Source: Nitrospiraceae bacterium (GTDB lineage Bacteria; Nitrospirota; Thermodesulfovibrionia; Thermodesulfovibrionales; UBA6898). Taken from it: 64,000 nt of DNA. The notes below the pieces were generated by a model. It searched no databases, was not told where the DNA came from, and saw only the letters and a list, made by a program, of their open reading frames with translations. The translations under genes were made by a program, and so were the position numbers. Shown piece by piece: positions 47,324 through 57,008 of the stretch. Location: contig CP070737.1 in NCBI GenBank assembly GCA_020347665.1, positions 2,082,223 through 2,146,222 of the forward strand, given 5' to 3'. The number at the start of each line of letters is the position of its first letter. The stretch's first letter is position 1.

Positions 47324-48485
47324 GTTTAGAGGATATAAAAATGATGGTTCCGGGGTATCAGGAACGATAGAGGCATCTGGCCCTGCCGATGCGGTTACGA
47401 GGATAAAAGCAGAAGGCATATTTCCCAGCGACATCGTTGAACCGCATCGTATCTACCGAAAACGTTTTTTCAGGAAAAAAGATGAAACATTCATCCCTCA
47501 GATAACACGACAGCTTTCCATGCTCCTTTCATCTGGAGTACCACTGCTTGATGCCCTTCAATCACTTGCTGCAGAGCAGAGCGTTTTTTACAGGGAGATG
47601 CTTGTGGCAGTCAAGGAACAGGTTGCTGGTGGATCGACCCTGTGCCGGGCACTTGAGGAGTTTCCCGATGATTTCCCGGAATTCTACCGGAGCATGGTTC
47701 GAGCAGGGGAGCAGAGCGGTACACTCGATAAAGTGCTTGAAAGACTTGCAGATTTTCTTGAGAAAAAAAATGCCGTTCGTTCAAAAGTGCGTTCATCAAT
47801 GATATATCCGGTCATTATGCTGGGGGTTAGTTTTGTAGTTCTTTCATTCCTGTTTGCATTTGTAATACCGAAAATCGTAACAATTTTTGAAAATACGAAA
47901 AATATATTGCCGCTGAGTACACGAATTCTCATAAGTGTGAGTAATCTTTTTATTCACTACTGGTGGGTTATGCTTGGTTTGGCAGCTGTCTGTTATGCGG
48001 TAGTACGATGGTTTATGAGATCATACCGTTCTTTTGTTGATACGATGAAGCTCAGGATGTTCGGAAGAATCGTGCAAAGCCTGTATTATGCCAGGTTTTC
48101 AAGAACCTTAGGCTTCCTTATTGAAGGCGGAATGCCTATGTTGAGTGCATTGAAGCTTTCTGCGGGATCAATTAATAACAGAGTGCTCGAAGACGCTGTG
48201 CTCCAGGCTGAAGAAAAAGTCGCTCAGGGCCAAAGACTTTCTGCGTCACTCGAGACATTTTCACCGGTTTTTATCCAGCTGATTGCAACCGGTGAACGAA
48301 GCGGAAGACTTGCTGAGACATTGAAAAAAGCTGCTGATGCATATGAAAATGAATTCGACAGGAGCGTAACGAATGCTGTATCAGTTTTTGAGCCGCTCAT
48401 GATAATAGGTATGGCTCTCATTGTTGCATTTATTGTGCTGGCGGTATTACTGCCAATATTCCAGTTGAATCAGATCATAACGTAA
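47310..48485 (+). CDS. gspF: Type II secretion platform protein GspF
   Basis: This 391-residue inner-membrane protein has two repeated GspF/PilC cytoplasmic domains and three TM segments (about 165-190, 215-235, 362-388). Motifs are [34 protein letters not shown] and [18 protein letters not shown]. It forms the platform on which the pseudopilus is assembled. It starts inside gspE. Confidence 0.96.
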   Translation: MPIFKFRGYKNDGSGVSGTIEASGPADAVTRIKAEGIFPSDIVEPHRIYRKRFFRKKDETFIPQITRQLSMLLSSGVPLLDALQSLAAEQSVFYREMLVAVKEQVAGGSTLCRALEEFPDDFPEFYRSMVRAGEQSGTLDKVLERLADFLEKKNAVRSKVRSSMIYPVIMLGVSFVVLSFLFAFVIPKIVTIFENTKNILPLSTRILISVSNLFIHYWWVMLGLAAVCYAVVRWFMRSYRSFVDTMKLRMFGRIVQSLYYARFSRTLGFLIEGGMPMLSALKLSAGSINNRVLEDAVLQAEEKVAQGQRLSASLETFSPVFIQLIATGERSGRLAETLKKAADAYENEFDRSVTNAVSVFEPLMIIGMALIVAFIVLAVLLPIFQLNQIIT

Positions 48486-48516
48486 ATACGTATGTATTAA
48501 TGGAGAGGGTGCGATT

Positions 48517-48975
48517 ATGAAAAAAAGATTATTACCCCCATACATATTCAGGCGTTCGGGTTTTACGCTTCTTGAAATTCTGGTGGTTGTAGCTATCCTC
48601 GGTATTCTCGTTGCCTTTGTCGCTCCGAAGATAATCGGAAGGGCCGATGATGCCCGTGTGGAAGGTGCAAAAGTCCAGATAAAGAACTTTGAGACTGCGC
48701 TTAAGCTTTTTAAACTGGATAATGGATTTTATCCTGATACACAGCAGGGACTTGAAGCCCTTGTCCAGAAGCCAGCGGCCGGAAGGATTCCCAAGAAATA
48801 CAGGGAGGGAGGATACCTTGAAAAGAAAGATGTTCCTGCGGACCCGTGGGGCAATCCATATATTTATATCTCCCCGGGAATACAGAATGATTTTGACATT
48901 ATAAGCTATGGTGCTGACGGAGCTGAAGGTGGTAATAAATACGACGCCGATATTAATAACTGGACAATAGAATAG
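48517..48975 (+). CDS. gspG: Major pseudopilin GspG
   Basis: This 152-residue protein has a short basic leader and the prepilin peptidase site [21 protein letters not shown], with Glu at position +5, then the GspG-type domain with Ca-loop-like features ([23 protein letters not shown]). It is the main pseudopilus subunit. A GGAGAGGGTG ribosome-binding site precedes the ATG. The prepilin peptidase gene (gspO/pilD) is not in the window. Confidence 0.97.
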   Translation: MKKRLLPPYIFRRSGFTLLEILVVVAILGILVAFVAPKIIGRADDARVEGAKVQIKNFETALKLFKLDNGFYPDTQQGLEALVQKPAAGRIPKKYREGGYLEKKDVPADPWGNPYIYISPGIQNDFDIISYGADGAEGGNKYDADINNWTIE

Positions 48976-48976
48976 A

Positions 48977-49501
48977 ATGGACAGCACACATGTGAGAATG
49001 CATAATGCAAGGTTAAAAACAGGTAAAATAAGCAATCAGCGATCTGGAGACGTTACTGTCTGTTCCAGTGGTTTTACGCTGTTTGAACTCTTGTTGATTC
49101 TGTTTATCATATCCCTTTTTATATCACTTGCCATGCCGTCTTTATCAGTCCTCGGCGAAAGGAGAATAAAGTCAGATGCCAAGAGGCTGGCTTCCATCGT
49201 GAGATATCTTCATGACAGTTCATTAACGGGAAAAGAGATATATTCGTTAACGATGGATTTTGAGGAAAAGGTATTGAGATATACCGGCCCTGAAGGGGAA
49301 AAACGAGAGACTTTCAAAACGGTTGTCAGTGCTGAACTGATGACAAAAGGATTTGTGTCAGAGGGTGAACTGACTATTTATTTCAGACCAACAGGGGGAT
49401 CAGAGGTTTTCCGGATACTGCTTGATGATGACAAAACATCCTATATGATTTCGTTCAATCCTTTCAGTGGGAGAGCAAAAATAACTCAAAACGAAACATG
49501 A
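48977..49501 (+). CDS. gspH: Minor pseudopilin GspH
   Basis: This 174-residue prepilin-like protein has the cleavage motif SSG|FTLFELLLILFIISL, with Glu at +5, and a GspH/FimT-type C-terminal domain. The leader is about 32 residues, long for a pseudopilin; a start at the internal Met (residue 8) would shorten it. It lies directly after gspG and overlaps gspI by 4 nt. Confidence 0.85.
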   Translation: MDSTHVRMHNARLKTGKISNQRSGDVTVCSSGFTLFELLLILFIISLFISLAMPSLSVLGERRIKSDAKRLASIVRYLHDSSLTGKEIYSLTMDFEEKVLRYTGPEGEKRETFKTVVSAELMTKGFVSEGELTIYFRPTGGSEVFRILLDDDKTSYMISFNPFSGRAKITQNET

Positions 49502-49899
49502 GAGGTTCAGAAATAAAGGGATATTTGTTATACATGCAGCAACCGGAATTTTGCGTACACAAAAAAGAGGGATTTACTCTCCTCGAGGTGCTGTTAAGTA
49601 TCGCCATTATTGGCGGTCTCCTGGTGACTCTTCTGTATTCCATTAATTATCATCTGGGGATTGCTGATCGGCATACAGTAATAACTGTTGCTACAAGTCT
49701 GGCCAAGGCGAAAATATATGAAGCTGAAAAGAAACTATCATCTGGAAGAGGATATTTTGAAGAACCATTCAAGGACTTTACCTTTGAAACAAGAATCATG
49801 GATTCTCTATACCCCGGGATGAAAGCAATTGAGGTTGTAGTGAGCAATGGTGATGAAACGATACAGTTAAACAAATTGATCGAGAACAAAAATGAATAA
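49498..49899 (+). CDS. gspI: Minor pseudopilin GspI
   Basis: This 133-residue prepilin-like protein has cleavage motif KEG|FTLLEVLLSIAIIGG (Glu at +5) and a short C-terminal domain of GspI type. It is part of the tip complex with GspJ and GspK. The start overlaps gspH and the end overlaps gspJ by 8 nt. Confidence 0.87.
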   Translation: MRGSEIKGYLLYMQQPEFCVHKKEGFTLLEVLLSIAIIGGLLVTLLYSINYHLGIADRHTVITVATSLAKAKIYEAEKKLSSGRGYFEEPFKDFTFETRIMDSLYPGMKAIEVVVSNGDETIQLNKLIENKNE

Positions 49900-50521
49900 C
49901 AGAACATATTCAAACGGTATTTTATTCAGACATACAGGGTTTACCCTTATAGAGGTGCTTATTGCTGTTGCAATTTTTTCCCTCGTTATGGTTTCCCTGT
50001 ACAGTTCTTTTTCACTTTCCTATAGGGCTGTAACAGAAGTGGATGATTCACTTCTGAAACTCCAGGAATCACGAGGCATCCTGGATATTATAAAACGTGA
50101 AATCGAATCAGCTTTTTATGAACAAAACAAAGATTATGTGTTTTTTAAGCTGGATGACAGGGATTTTTACGGAAGACAAGCCTCAGAAATATCTTTCACC
50201 TCATTTTCCCCTTTGATGCCTGGGATAGCAATAATAAGCTATGCCTTTGATGAGCTCGATGAAAAAATGGCATTGCGGAAGCAGCTTTCATCGTTATATA
50301 CATCGCCTAAGGATAGTGCTGGGGTAATCTTATTAGAGGATATTGAATTATTCGTCATCGAAGCGAAATATAAGGATCAGTGGGTAAAGACGTGGGATAG
50401 TAATGCCACCGGTAGGCTGCCCGATGAACTAAGAATATCGATTGCCATGAAGATCGGAGACCGGAAGGACATTGTTACTGTTTCAGATATTGCACGGCCA
50501 AAGATTGGAAAAACCCTATGA
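49892..50521 (+). CDS. gspJ: Minor pseudopilin GspJ
   Basis: This 209-residue prepilin-like protein has cleavage motif HTG|FTLIEVLIAVAIFSL and a C-terminal domain with LDIIKREIESAF and ISFTSFSP segments typical of GspJ. It forms the pseudopilus tip with GspI and GspK and overlaps gspK by 4 nt. Confidence 0.9.
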   Translation: MNNRTYSNGILFRHTGFTLIEVLIAVAIFSLVMVSLYSSFSLSYRAVTEVDDSLLKLQESRGILDIIKREIESAFYEQNKDYVFFKLDDRDFYGRQASEISFTSFSPLMPGIAIISYAFDELDEKMALRKQLSSLYTSPKDSAGVILLEDIELFVIEAKYKDQWVKTWDSNATGRLPDELRISIAMKIGDRKDIVTVSDIARPKIGKTL

Positions 50522-51453
50522 AACAAAGAAAAGCCTGCATGATTGGTACTGTGTACGCAACTTCGGAAAGCGGAATGGCACTGGTGGTGACACTCATGAT
50601 ATTGGCATTGATTACCGCCTTGGTCGTTGAATTTGCCTATGGTGTATATACGACCACGGCAGCACTCCAGAACTGGAAAGATTCCCAGCGCCTGTCACTC
50701 ATTGCAGTGTCAGGTCAGCATCTTGCAGTGAAAACATTGCAGGAGGCAGATCGACTGTATACCTATACATATCCGGGAAAAACAGAGATGCCGCTCCCCG
50801 GAATTGTTGAAGACTTCGAGGGCATGGTATTTGTCAAGGTTGAAGATGAAAATGCTAAGCTGAATATTAATTCAATCATCTTGGCTAATGGATTGCTCAA
50901 CGAGCATTCGTATAAATCATTTAGATTTCTTTTAAGGCATCTTGGTATTGATGAAGACATTGCTGATATCGTTGCCGATTGGATTGACAAAGACAGCAAG
51001 CCGCGCCTCTCAATATCCGAGGAGAATGCAAAGAACGATTATATGGACAGTATCGATGAATTGCTCCTGCTGCAAAGAATTAATCCTGACATATATGAAA
51101 AGGTATTGCCGTACATTACGGTCTATAGCATGACAAAATCAAAACTTGACATGGTTAATATTAATACAGTTTCAATTCCTGTTATAATGTCTCTCGACGA
51201 CAGAATAACTGAGGAGCTTGCCGAGAGAATTATCGACTACAGGGAGATTTCGCCCTTCGAACACGCATATGATATTTTAAAAGTTGCAGGATTCGATGAC
51301 ATTGGAAAACCTCTGCAGGCAAAGATTGCGGTAAAAGCCACGAATTTCAGAATTATCTGTATAGCCGAAGAGCGGAATATAAAGAGAGTTATTGAATCAG
51401 TTATTCAACTGAAGAACGGCGGTTATAGAATTACATACTGGATGGAGACGTGA
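50518..51453 (+). CDS. gspK: Minor pseudopilin GspK
   Basis: This 311-residue protein has a membrane segment after ESG|MALVVTLMILALITALV. As in other GspK proteins the +5 position lacks Glu. A large globular domain with a helix-hairpin-helix-like region (VNINTVSIPVIMSLDDRITEELAERI) follows. It caps the pseudopilus tip. It ends 6 nt before gspL. Confidence 0.9.
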   Translation: MKQRKACMIGTVYATSESGMALVVTLMILALITALVVEFAYGVYTTTAALQNWKDSQRLSLIAVSGQHLAVKTLQEADRLYTYTYPGKTEMPLPGIVEDFEGMVFVKVEDENAKLNINSIILANGLLNEHSYKSFRFLLRHLGIDEDIADIVADWIDKDSKPRLSISEENAKNDYMDSIDELLLLQRINPDIYEKVLPYITVYSMTKSKLDMVNINTVSIPVIMSLDDRITEELAERIIDYREISPFEHAYDILKVAGFDDIGKPLQAKIAVKATNFRIICIAEERNIKRVIESVIQLKNGGYRITYWMET

Positions 51454-51459
51454 CGCAGA

Positions 51460-52575
51460 ATGAAAAGAGCAGGATTTATCGACATACAAGCTTCTGATGC
51501 AAACGGGCCGGTCTCTGTGTCTAAAATGCCTGCCTCTGTGTACATATATAAAAAGGACAGCTCTTCAGGTTATGAATATGAAGGGAGAGTACATCAGATA
51601 GAGGGCAGTTCAAAAGAACAGGCTGTTGCATTAGAAGGAATTGATGAATTTTATCTGAGCATTCCCTTAACTGCACTGGACTTTAGGGTGCTTACTCTTC
51701 CTTTTTCAGATAAGGAAAAGCTTGAAAAGGTTGTGCCGTTTGAGCTGGATAACCTCATCATCGGCAGCCCTGACAGCATTGTGTTTGACACCACCGTTAT
51801 CAGAACGTCAGACAATACACACGATATCCTTGTCGCATATATCAAAAGAGAATTCTTGAGCAGTCTTCTTGAGCGTTTTGCAGAATTGGATATGGATCCG
51901 CGTGTGATAACATCCATCGAATTGGAAAAGATTATTAGGAGCGGTTCACAGGATATACCCGGGTCTCTCACAGGGAATGACATGCCGGGTCCGGATGAAA
52001 GAATAAACATTGCAGGACATGCGCTTACGGCATCGGCAATAAACCTGCGAAAAGGGAGTTTTCTGTACAGGAAAGATGAAGAGAAATTCTGGAGCAGGCT
52101 CAAGCTGACGGCTATTATTTTTTTACTGCTTACTGTTGTTCTGAACGGGCTCTTCCTGTTCAACATCTTTGCTGCCCGCAAACAGGCGTCAGAAACGGAG
52201 AGAGCAATGCAGGTGTTTTATCAGGGTCTCTTCCCAAACGAAAGAAAAATAGCTGACGAGCTGTACCAGATGAAATCACATATGCGGGAGGTGCATGATG
52301 CAGGTGAGAAGCTTCTGGGAGTTAATCCGCTGGAATTCCTTCGAGAGCTTTCCCTGAATATATCACGGGTTACATTTGATGAGATTAGTCTTGATCAGGA
52401 CCTGATAACGATGAACGGAACAGCAGGTTCAATGGACGATATAAGCAGGATGAAAGAAAATCTCTCACGGTTTTTAGCAGATGTTTCTGTATCGGATATT
52501 ACCATGACTGAAAATCGTGAGACAATATTTACCGTTGTTGCAAAACCGCCTGATTTCAGGAAAGACTCGTTATGA
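51460..52575 (+). CDS. gspL: Type II secretion protein GspL
   Basis: This 371-residue bitopic inner-membrane protein has an actin-like cytoplasmic domain (about 1-215), one TM at about 218-238, and a periplasmic ferredoxin-like domain. GspL recruits the ATPase GspE to the membrane. Similarity is mainly structural and positional: it sits between gspK and gspM and overlaps gspM by 4 nt. Confidence 0.8.
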   Translation: MKRAGFIDIQASDANGPVSVSKMPASVYIYKKDSSSGYEYEGRVHQIEGSSKEQAVALEGIDEFYLSIPLTALDFRVLTLPFSDKEKLEKVVPFELDNLIIGSPDSIVFDTTVIRTSDNTHDILVAYIKREFLSSLLERFAELDMDPRVITSIELEKIIRSGSQDIPGSLTGNDMPGPDERINIAGHALTASAINLRKGSFLYRKDEEKFWSRLKLTAIIFLLLTVVLNGLFLFNIFAARKQASETERAMQVFYQGLFPNERKIADELYQMKSHMREVHDAGEKLLGVNPLEFLRELSLNISRVTFDEISLDQDLITMNGTAGSMDDISRMKENLSRFLADVSVSDITMTENRETIFTVVAKPPDFRKDSL

Positions 52576-53147
52576 AGACCAACAGAGTTGTCAAAATCAT
52601 GTGGGATGGCATAGAACGGTATTTCCCCACAGCGATTGCACGGCGAACCGGACTGCTTCTCCTTATAGGGAGCATCTTAGCACTTCTTATTATTCCTGAA
52701 ATGTTCTTTGCGCGCGCTGTTCAAGACCAAGCTGTCAAATTGGAAGAAAGATTGACCGAACTGACTGCTCTGGGAAAAGAATATGCGTCAATCAAGGAGC
52801 GAGTTGATGCAATCGAAAAGAAATCATCACTGACCCGGGTAAGCGGCATAACCGCATCTCTCGATTCTATCATAACTGCGCTTGGCATGAAATCGAAGAT
52901 GAAAACGGTAAAGTCAATTGGTTCGAGAGACCTGAAAGAAACGCTTACAGAGGAAAAGGCAGAGATTCTTCTTGAAGGGATTACCATGAATGAAATGATC
53001 AATCTGTTTGCTGAAATCGAAACCGCACCGGTTATGCTTTCCGTGAAAAAGGCCCATATGAGAAAGACATTCGAAAGTCCCGAACTTCTGAATGTTTCTA
53101 TAACGATGGCATTATATACTCCAGTGAGGAAAAAGCCTGACGCATGA
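52572..53147 (+). CDS. gspM: Type II secretion protein GspM
   Basis: This 191-residue protein has one TM at about 30-52, a coiled-coil segment (about 55-80) and a small periplasmic domain with the LLEGITMNEMINLFAEIE-type motif of GspM/PilO-like proteins. It pairs with GspL. The assignment depends on position and topology. Confidence 0.78.
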   Translation: MKTNRVVKIMWDGIERYFPTAIARRTGLLLLIGSILALLIIPEMFFARAVQDQAVKLEERLTELTALGKEYASIKERVDAIEKKSSLTRVSGITASLDSIITALGMKSKMKTVKSIGSRDLKETLTEEKAEILLEGITMNEMINLFAEIETAPVMLSVKKAHMRKTFESPELLNVSITMALYTPVRKKPDA

Positions 53148-53215
53148 GCAGAAGAAACTCGAACAAGAGATAATCGATTATCGTGCCTCCGGCTAGCCGA
53201 GCGGTCATCTATGGG

Positions 53216-54016
53216 ATGAAAAAAATCGGAATTATTTTGGCAGCTGTTTTGATCGTTGTTATCGGTTTCTGGCTTATCGCTGTGCCCAAAAGTCTTATCA
53301 CGAACCGCATTGAAACTTCTCTTGTGGAATATAATATGGCGATTGAAACAGATGACCTGCGAAAAGGGCTTTTTTACAATCTGCGCGCTAAAAGGGTTGT
53401 TTTGAATAATGTCGGTTCGGACGATTCCCTCCGTGCCTTGTTAGTATTGGATAATATATACGCAAAGCTGGATATTCTGTCTCTGTTAACGGCACGTCCG
53501 GAAATGGATTTTGAATGCATGGTAAATAACGGTAGTGTTTCCGGATCCACACGATTGCCGGAACAGAGAACCCTTATGCTTCATGGCAGGGGGATCAATA
53601 TCAGGCAGCTGCCTTTAATGGACATGCTAAATGTACAGGGAGACGGGACCCTCTCGTTTCGTATGTCACTGATCAGGGGAGAAGGAGAGGTGCGATTTTC
53701 AGTCGATAATCTTAATATAAAAAAAGCAGGTTTTCTTAACACTATTCTCCCTACGGATCTGTTTTATGCAATAAAGGGGGCAGCACGGGTTCATGAAAAC
53801 AGAATTGACATACAGTCAGTCGCGATCAAAGGAGACGGGTTATATGCACGTGCAAAGGGAATAGTGCGGGGGCGTTCGCTGAATATGGATATGGAAATAA
53901 TGCTGGATACGTCTTTCCAGCCTGATTCGCTCATTCGAACCATGCTTGCCCGGTACAGGGTATCGCCGGGGTACTACCGGGTCCCTATTCGGCATCAATT
54001 ACCGCAGATTTTTTAG
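53216..54016 (+). CDS. gspN: Type II secretion protein GspN (AsmA-like)
   Basis: This 266-residue protein has an N-terminal TM (about 5-24) followed by a periplasmic beta-rich domain with LRAKRVVLNN- and LDNIYAKLDILSLL-like repeats, as in GspN and the AsmA/DUF748 superfamily. The start at 53216 gives the hydrophobic segment a normal signal-anchor place; an in-frame GTG at 53183 adds eleven residues. It is the last gene of the gsp operon. Confidence 0.75.
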   Translation: MKKIGIILAAVLIVVIGFWLIAVPKSLITNRIETSLVEYNMAIETDDLRKGLFYNLRAKRVVLNNVGSDDSLRALLVLDNIYAKLDILSLLTARPEMDFECMVNNGSVSGSTRLPEQRTLMLHGRGINIRQLPLMDMLNVQGDGTLSFRMSLIRGEGEVRFSVDNLNIKKAGFLNTILPTDLFYAIKGAARVHENRIDIQSVAIKGDGLYARAKGIVRGRSLNMDMEIMLDTSFQPDSLIRTMLARYRVSPGYYRVPIRHQLPQIF

Positions 54017-54084
54017 AATACAGCAGTTCTCGCAGTGACGTTATATCGATGTATGCCTTGGCTGAAGCTATGGCAGGATAAATC

Positions 54085-54106
54085 TTTTGTCCCGCGGGAG
54101 ACAAAA
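54085..54106 (+). terminator. Hairpin at the end of the gsp operon
   Basis: TTTTGTC (54085-54091) pairs with GACAAAA (54100-54106) around a GC-rich loop (CCGCGGGA). No long T-run follows, so termination efficiency is uncertain. Confidence 0.4.
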
Positions 54107-54146
54107 ATATGAAACATGATACAATGAATAACAAAGGAAGGACTCC

Positions 54147-55190
54147 TTGAAATCTGTTTGTGTCATAGGTGTTGGCGGAACTTCGAATACGGGAAAGACC
54201 ACTCTTATAGAAAAGGTATTGCTTGAACTGAAACGTCAAGGAATAGTTGTTGGGGTTCTGAAACATACTCATCATACTATTGATATTGACAGTGAGAACA
54301 AAGATACCGCGCGCTTCTACCGCGCCGGGGCAGATTTTGTGTGTGCAAACGATGACCGGCAGGGATTTGCTCGATATCCTCAAGAGCAGGCAAACATTTT
54401 TGCTGCCCTGGACCGGTTTCCCCGCAGTCTTGATCTCATACTGGTTGAAGGATATAAAGATGCACCTATTCCAAAAATACATATTGTTACAGAAATGTCC
54501 CGGGGAACAAAACATGCGGGTGATATAATGCTGTTGCATAAGGGAGATCACAGAAATTATGAAACTTTTCTCAAATATATTTATACGCAGATGAGCTCAG
54601 TGTACTCAAAGCGGTTAATACAGGGAGGGCTCCTTGTTGGCGGGAAAAGTACGCGGATGGGAAGAACAAAGGCCCTGCTCGAAATGAACGGCGTAACGCT
54701 TATCGAACGGTCTTCTGCGACCCTTTCAAAGGTGGCAAAAAAAACAGTCCTGTTAGGAAAGACAGATCTCCCGGAATCATTGCAGAACGTTGATATGCTT
54801 CCTGACATCGACGGATCAGCCGGTCCCCTTTCAGGTCTGCTGAGTGCGTTCAGATGGGCTCCGGACAGCACATGGATTATTTCTGCGGTTGATATGCCCT
54901 TTATGCATGAAGATGCGTGGCACTGGCTTTTAGGCCAGAGGAGGCCGGGTGTATGGGCGATCTTGCCGCGACTAAAGGGAAAACAGCATGTCGAAACAAC
55001 CGGCGCGTGTTATGAACCCATGATTTTCGATTTTGTTGAATCAATCAATCAGACAGGTAAATCCCGGCTGCAGAAAATTGCGGAGCACCCCAAGGTGATC
55101 ACGCCCGAAATACCCGGACCAATTTCATCAGCATGGGTAAATATTAACACTCTTGATGAATGGAAACAGGCACTGTCGTCCTCGGATTAA
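54147..55190 (+). CDS. MobB-MobA fusion, molybdopterin-guanine dinucleotide synthesis
   Basis: This is a 347-residue bifunctional protein. The N-terminal MobB part (about 1-165) has the P-loop GTSNTGKTTLIEK, KHTHHTIDID and LVEGYKDAPIPKI. The C-terminal MobA part (about 180-345) has LLVGGKSTRMGRTKALL, PDIDGSAGPLSGLLSA and the conserved SAVDMPFM. MobA attaches GMP to Mo-molybdopterin for DMSO-reductase-family enzymes. The start is TTG with GGAAGGA about 8 nt upstream. No molybdoenzyme with an intact active site is seen in the window, so the substrate enzymes lie elsewhere. Confidence 0.92.
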   Translation: MKSVCVIGVGGTSNTGKTTLIEKVLLELKRQGIVVGVLKHTHHTIDIDSENKDTARFYRAGADFVCANDDRQGFARYPQEQANIFAALDRFPRSLDLILVEGYKDAPIPKIHIVTEMSRGTKHAGDIMLLHKGDHRNYETFLKYIYTQMSSVYSKRLIQGGLLVGGKSTRMGRTKALLEMNGVTLIERSSATLSKVAKKTVLLGKTDLPESLQNVDMLPDIDGSAGPLSGLLSAFRWAPDSTWIISAVDMPFMHEDAWHWLLGQRRPGVWAILPRLKGKQHVETTGACYEPMIFDFVESINQTGKSRLQKIAEHPKVITPEIPGPISSAWVNINTLDEWKQALSSSD

Positions 55191-55351
55191 GAACATAAGG
55201 AATTCAGCCGCAGCCGTATTTCTGTCTGATTTTATACCATAGTACAGCCATCTTTTTATCATAAAAAAGCCTCTCCTTCATATAAACAGATGGCCGTAAG
55301 ACCGCGTTTCATTCCACTGTGACAAAAAGCATATTAATTATTGTCAATTTG

Positions 55352-55380
55352 TTGACGTTCCCTTGCCCATGGGTTACAAT
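55352..55380 (+). promoter_or_regulatory. Sigma-70 promoter ending 5 nt before the start codon
   Basis: TTGACG (55352-55357), 17 nt, TACAAT (55375-55380). The ATG at 55386 falls at the expected transcription start, giving a leaderless mRNA. The rest of the 55191-55351 gap has no recognisable feature. Confidence 0.7.
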
Positions 55381-55385
55381 TGCGT

Positions 55386-56804
55386 ATGCATCGAATCCTG
55401 ATAATTGATGATGACGCAACGATAAGAAATGTTCTGACAACATTTCTTGAGGAGAATAGTCTACATGTGGAGGCTGCCAAGGACGGTGAAAGCGGATTAG
55501 CGCTCTTAAGAGACAGCCATTTCGATGTTATACTGTGCGACCTGATTATGCCCGGCACTAACGGGATGGATATATTAAAGCAATTATCCGCAGCAAACAA
55601 TACCATACCCTTCATTTTAATTACTGCCTATGGATCCATACAGACTGCCGTAGAGGCAATGAAAATAGGGGCGTTTGATTATGTAACAAAACCGTTTGTA
55701 TTGGATGAATTAATGATTATTATCAACAGAGCAATTGAGATTTCAAATGTTCATAAAGAAAATATCATGCTCAAGAAACAGTTAAAAAGAAAATATGCCT
55801 TCAAGGGACTGATAGGGGATTCTCCCGGGATGAAAAAGGTATACGAATTAATCGAAAAGATATCTCAAACAGACAGTACGATATTAATTACCGGTGAAAG
55901 CGGAACCGGAAAGGAACTTGTTGCAAAAACGCTTCATTTTAACAGCGCACGTGCTCAAGGACCATTTGTGGCGGTCAACTGCGCAGCGATACCAAAAGAC
56001 CTTTTGGAGTCAGAGCTCTTTGGTCATGAGAAGGGTGCATTTACCGGTGCGTCACAGACGCGGGTTGGCCGGTTTGAGCTTGCCAACCGAGGAACCTTAT
56101 TTTTTGATGAAATAGCGGAACTGGATCTGTCGCTGCAGGTCAAATTGCTGAGGGTACTCCAGGAAAGAGAATTCGAGAGAGTAGGAGGGAGTAAGACAAT
56201 CAAGTCAGATGCGCGCATTCTTGCCGCGACCAACACAGATCTTGAGAAGCTTACAAAGGAAGGAAAATTTCGGGAAGATCTGTTTTATAGGCTGAATGTT
56301 ATTCCGCTTCATATCCCGCCTCTGAGAGAGAGAACCGGCGATATCCCACTGCTGCTTGATCACTTTGTTAGTGAGTATGCGGCGAAGCGAAAAAGGAAAC
56401 CATTGCGGTTTGCCAAGAATGTAATAGAGCGGCTTATGCACTGTGAATGGACCGGGAATGTCAGGGAATTGGAGAATGTGATAGAGCGGCTGACGGTCCT
56501 GGCGAGTGGTGATTCCATAGAGCTATCAGATTTGCCTGAAGAGTTCCGTGATACAGGAGGAAGCAGCGATGAAGCACTGTCGTACAAATCTGATAAAGCC
56601 TCTGATACGACAGGTAAAACATTCGATATACCTTTGGTAGGTGTTAATTTGAATGAAATGGTTTACGATATGGAGAAGAATATGATTCTTTCAGCTCTTG
56701 ATAAGACGGGGGGAATCAGGAGTAAAGCTGCAGTTATGCTGGGATTGAACCGGACAACCCTTATAGAAAAAATGAAAAAAATGAGTATTCAGGGAAAGAA
56801 ATAG
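55386..56804 (+). CDS. Sigma-54-dependent NtrC-family response regulator
   Basis: This 472-residue activator has a receiver (D52 in VILCDLIMPG), an AAA+ domain (GESGTGKE, GAFTGA in GHEKGAFTGASQ, GTLFFDEIAE) and a Fis-type HTH (RSKAAVMLGLNRTTLIEKMK). A TTG six nt upstream is possible, but the ATG fits the promoter. Its neighbour is a PAS histidine kinase preceded by a -24/-12 element, which suggests that this regulator activates expression of its own kinase. Confidence 0.93.
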   Translation: MHRILIIDDDATIRNVLTTFLEENSLHVEAAKDGESGLALLRDSHFDVILCDLIMPGTNGMDILKQLSAANNTIPFILITAYGSIQTAVEAMKIGAFDYVTKPFVLDELMIIINRAIEISNVHKENIMLKKQLKRKYAFKGLIGDSPGMKKVYELIEKISQTDSTILITGESGTGKELVAKTLHFNSARAQGPFVAVNCAAIPKDLLESELFGHEKGAFTGASQTRVGRFELANRGTLFFDEIAELDLSLQVKLLRVLQEREFERVGGSKTIKSDARILAATNTDLEKLTKEGKFREDLFYRLNVIPLHIPPLRERTGDIPLLLDHFVSEYAAKRKRKPLRFAKNVIERLMHCEWTGNVRELENVIERLTVLASGDSIELSDLPEEFRDTGGSSDEALSYKSDKASDTTGKTFDIPLVGVNLNEMVYDMEKNMILSALDKTGGIRSKAAVMLGLNRTTLIEKMKKMSIQGKK

Positions 56805-56827
56805 ATAGCCACCACGTTTTCCTCGTA

Positions 56828-56847
56828 TCTGTCATATTTGTGACAGA
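56828..56847. promoter_or_regulatory. Inverted repeat, probable enhancer (UAS)
   Basis: TCTGTCA-N6-TGACAGA is a 7-bp perfect palindrome centred about 50 nt upstream of the -24 element. It is a plausible binding site for the activator encoded just upstream. Confidence 0.55.
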
Positions 56848-56888
56848 GGCAATACTTTAAAATCCTTTAATTCTAACAGGTTAACTAT

Positions 56889-56904
56889 TGGCATAGATGT
56901 TGCT
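56889..56904 (+). promoter_or_regulatory. Sigma-54 (-24/-12) promoter before the PAS kinase
   Basis: TGGCATAGATGTTGCT matches TGGCACG-N4-TTGCW with correct GG-to-GC spacing. Transcription would start near 56915, about 90 nt before the kinase ATG. Confidence 0.75.
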
Positions 56905-56909
56905 CATTC

Positions 56910-57008
56910 ATGAGTGCGATGCACGATACGTGCAATACATTTATTCTGGAGCACAACATGAGCGAACTATCCATGATGCTTGTCCGCTGTACCAGTGAGA
57001 TTCCATGA
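56910..57008 (+). CDS. Possible small leader ORF overlapping the kinase start
   Basis: A 32-codon frame from the ATG at 56910 ends with a TGA that overlaps the kinase ATG (ATGA). An internal ATG at 56958 has GGAG six nt upstream and would give a 16-residue peptide. The overlap suggests translational coupling; the kinase ATG itself has no ribosome-binding site. If the sigma-54 start is near 56915, only the shorter form (56958-57008) would be translated. No homology is claimed. Confidence 0.4.
   Translation: MSAMHDTCNTFILEHNMSELSMMLVRCTSEIP

Noticed and set aside
53183-53215. GTG start for gspN at 53183
   Set aside because: It adds eleven residues (MPPASRAVIYG) before the signal-anchor and has no better ribosome-binding site than the ATG at 53216.
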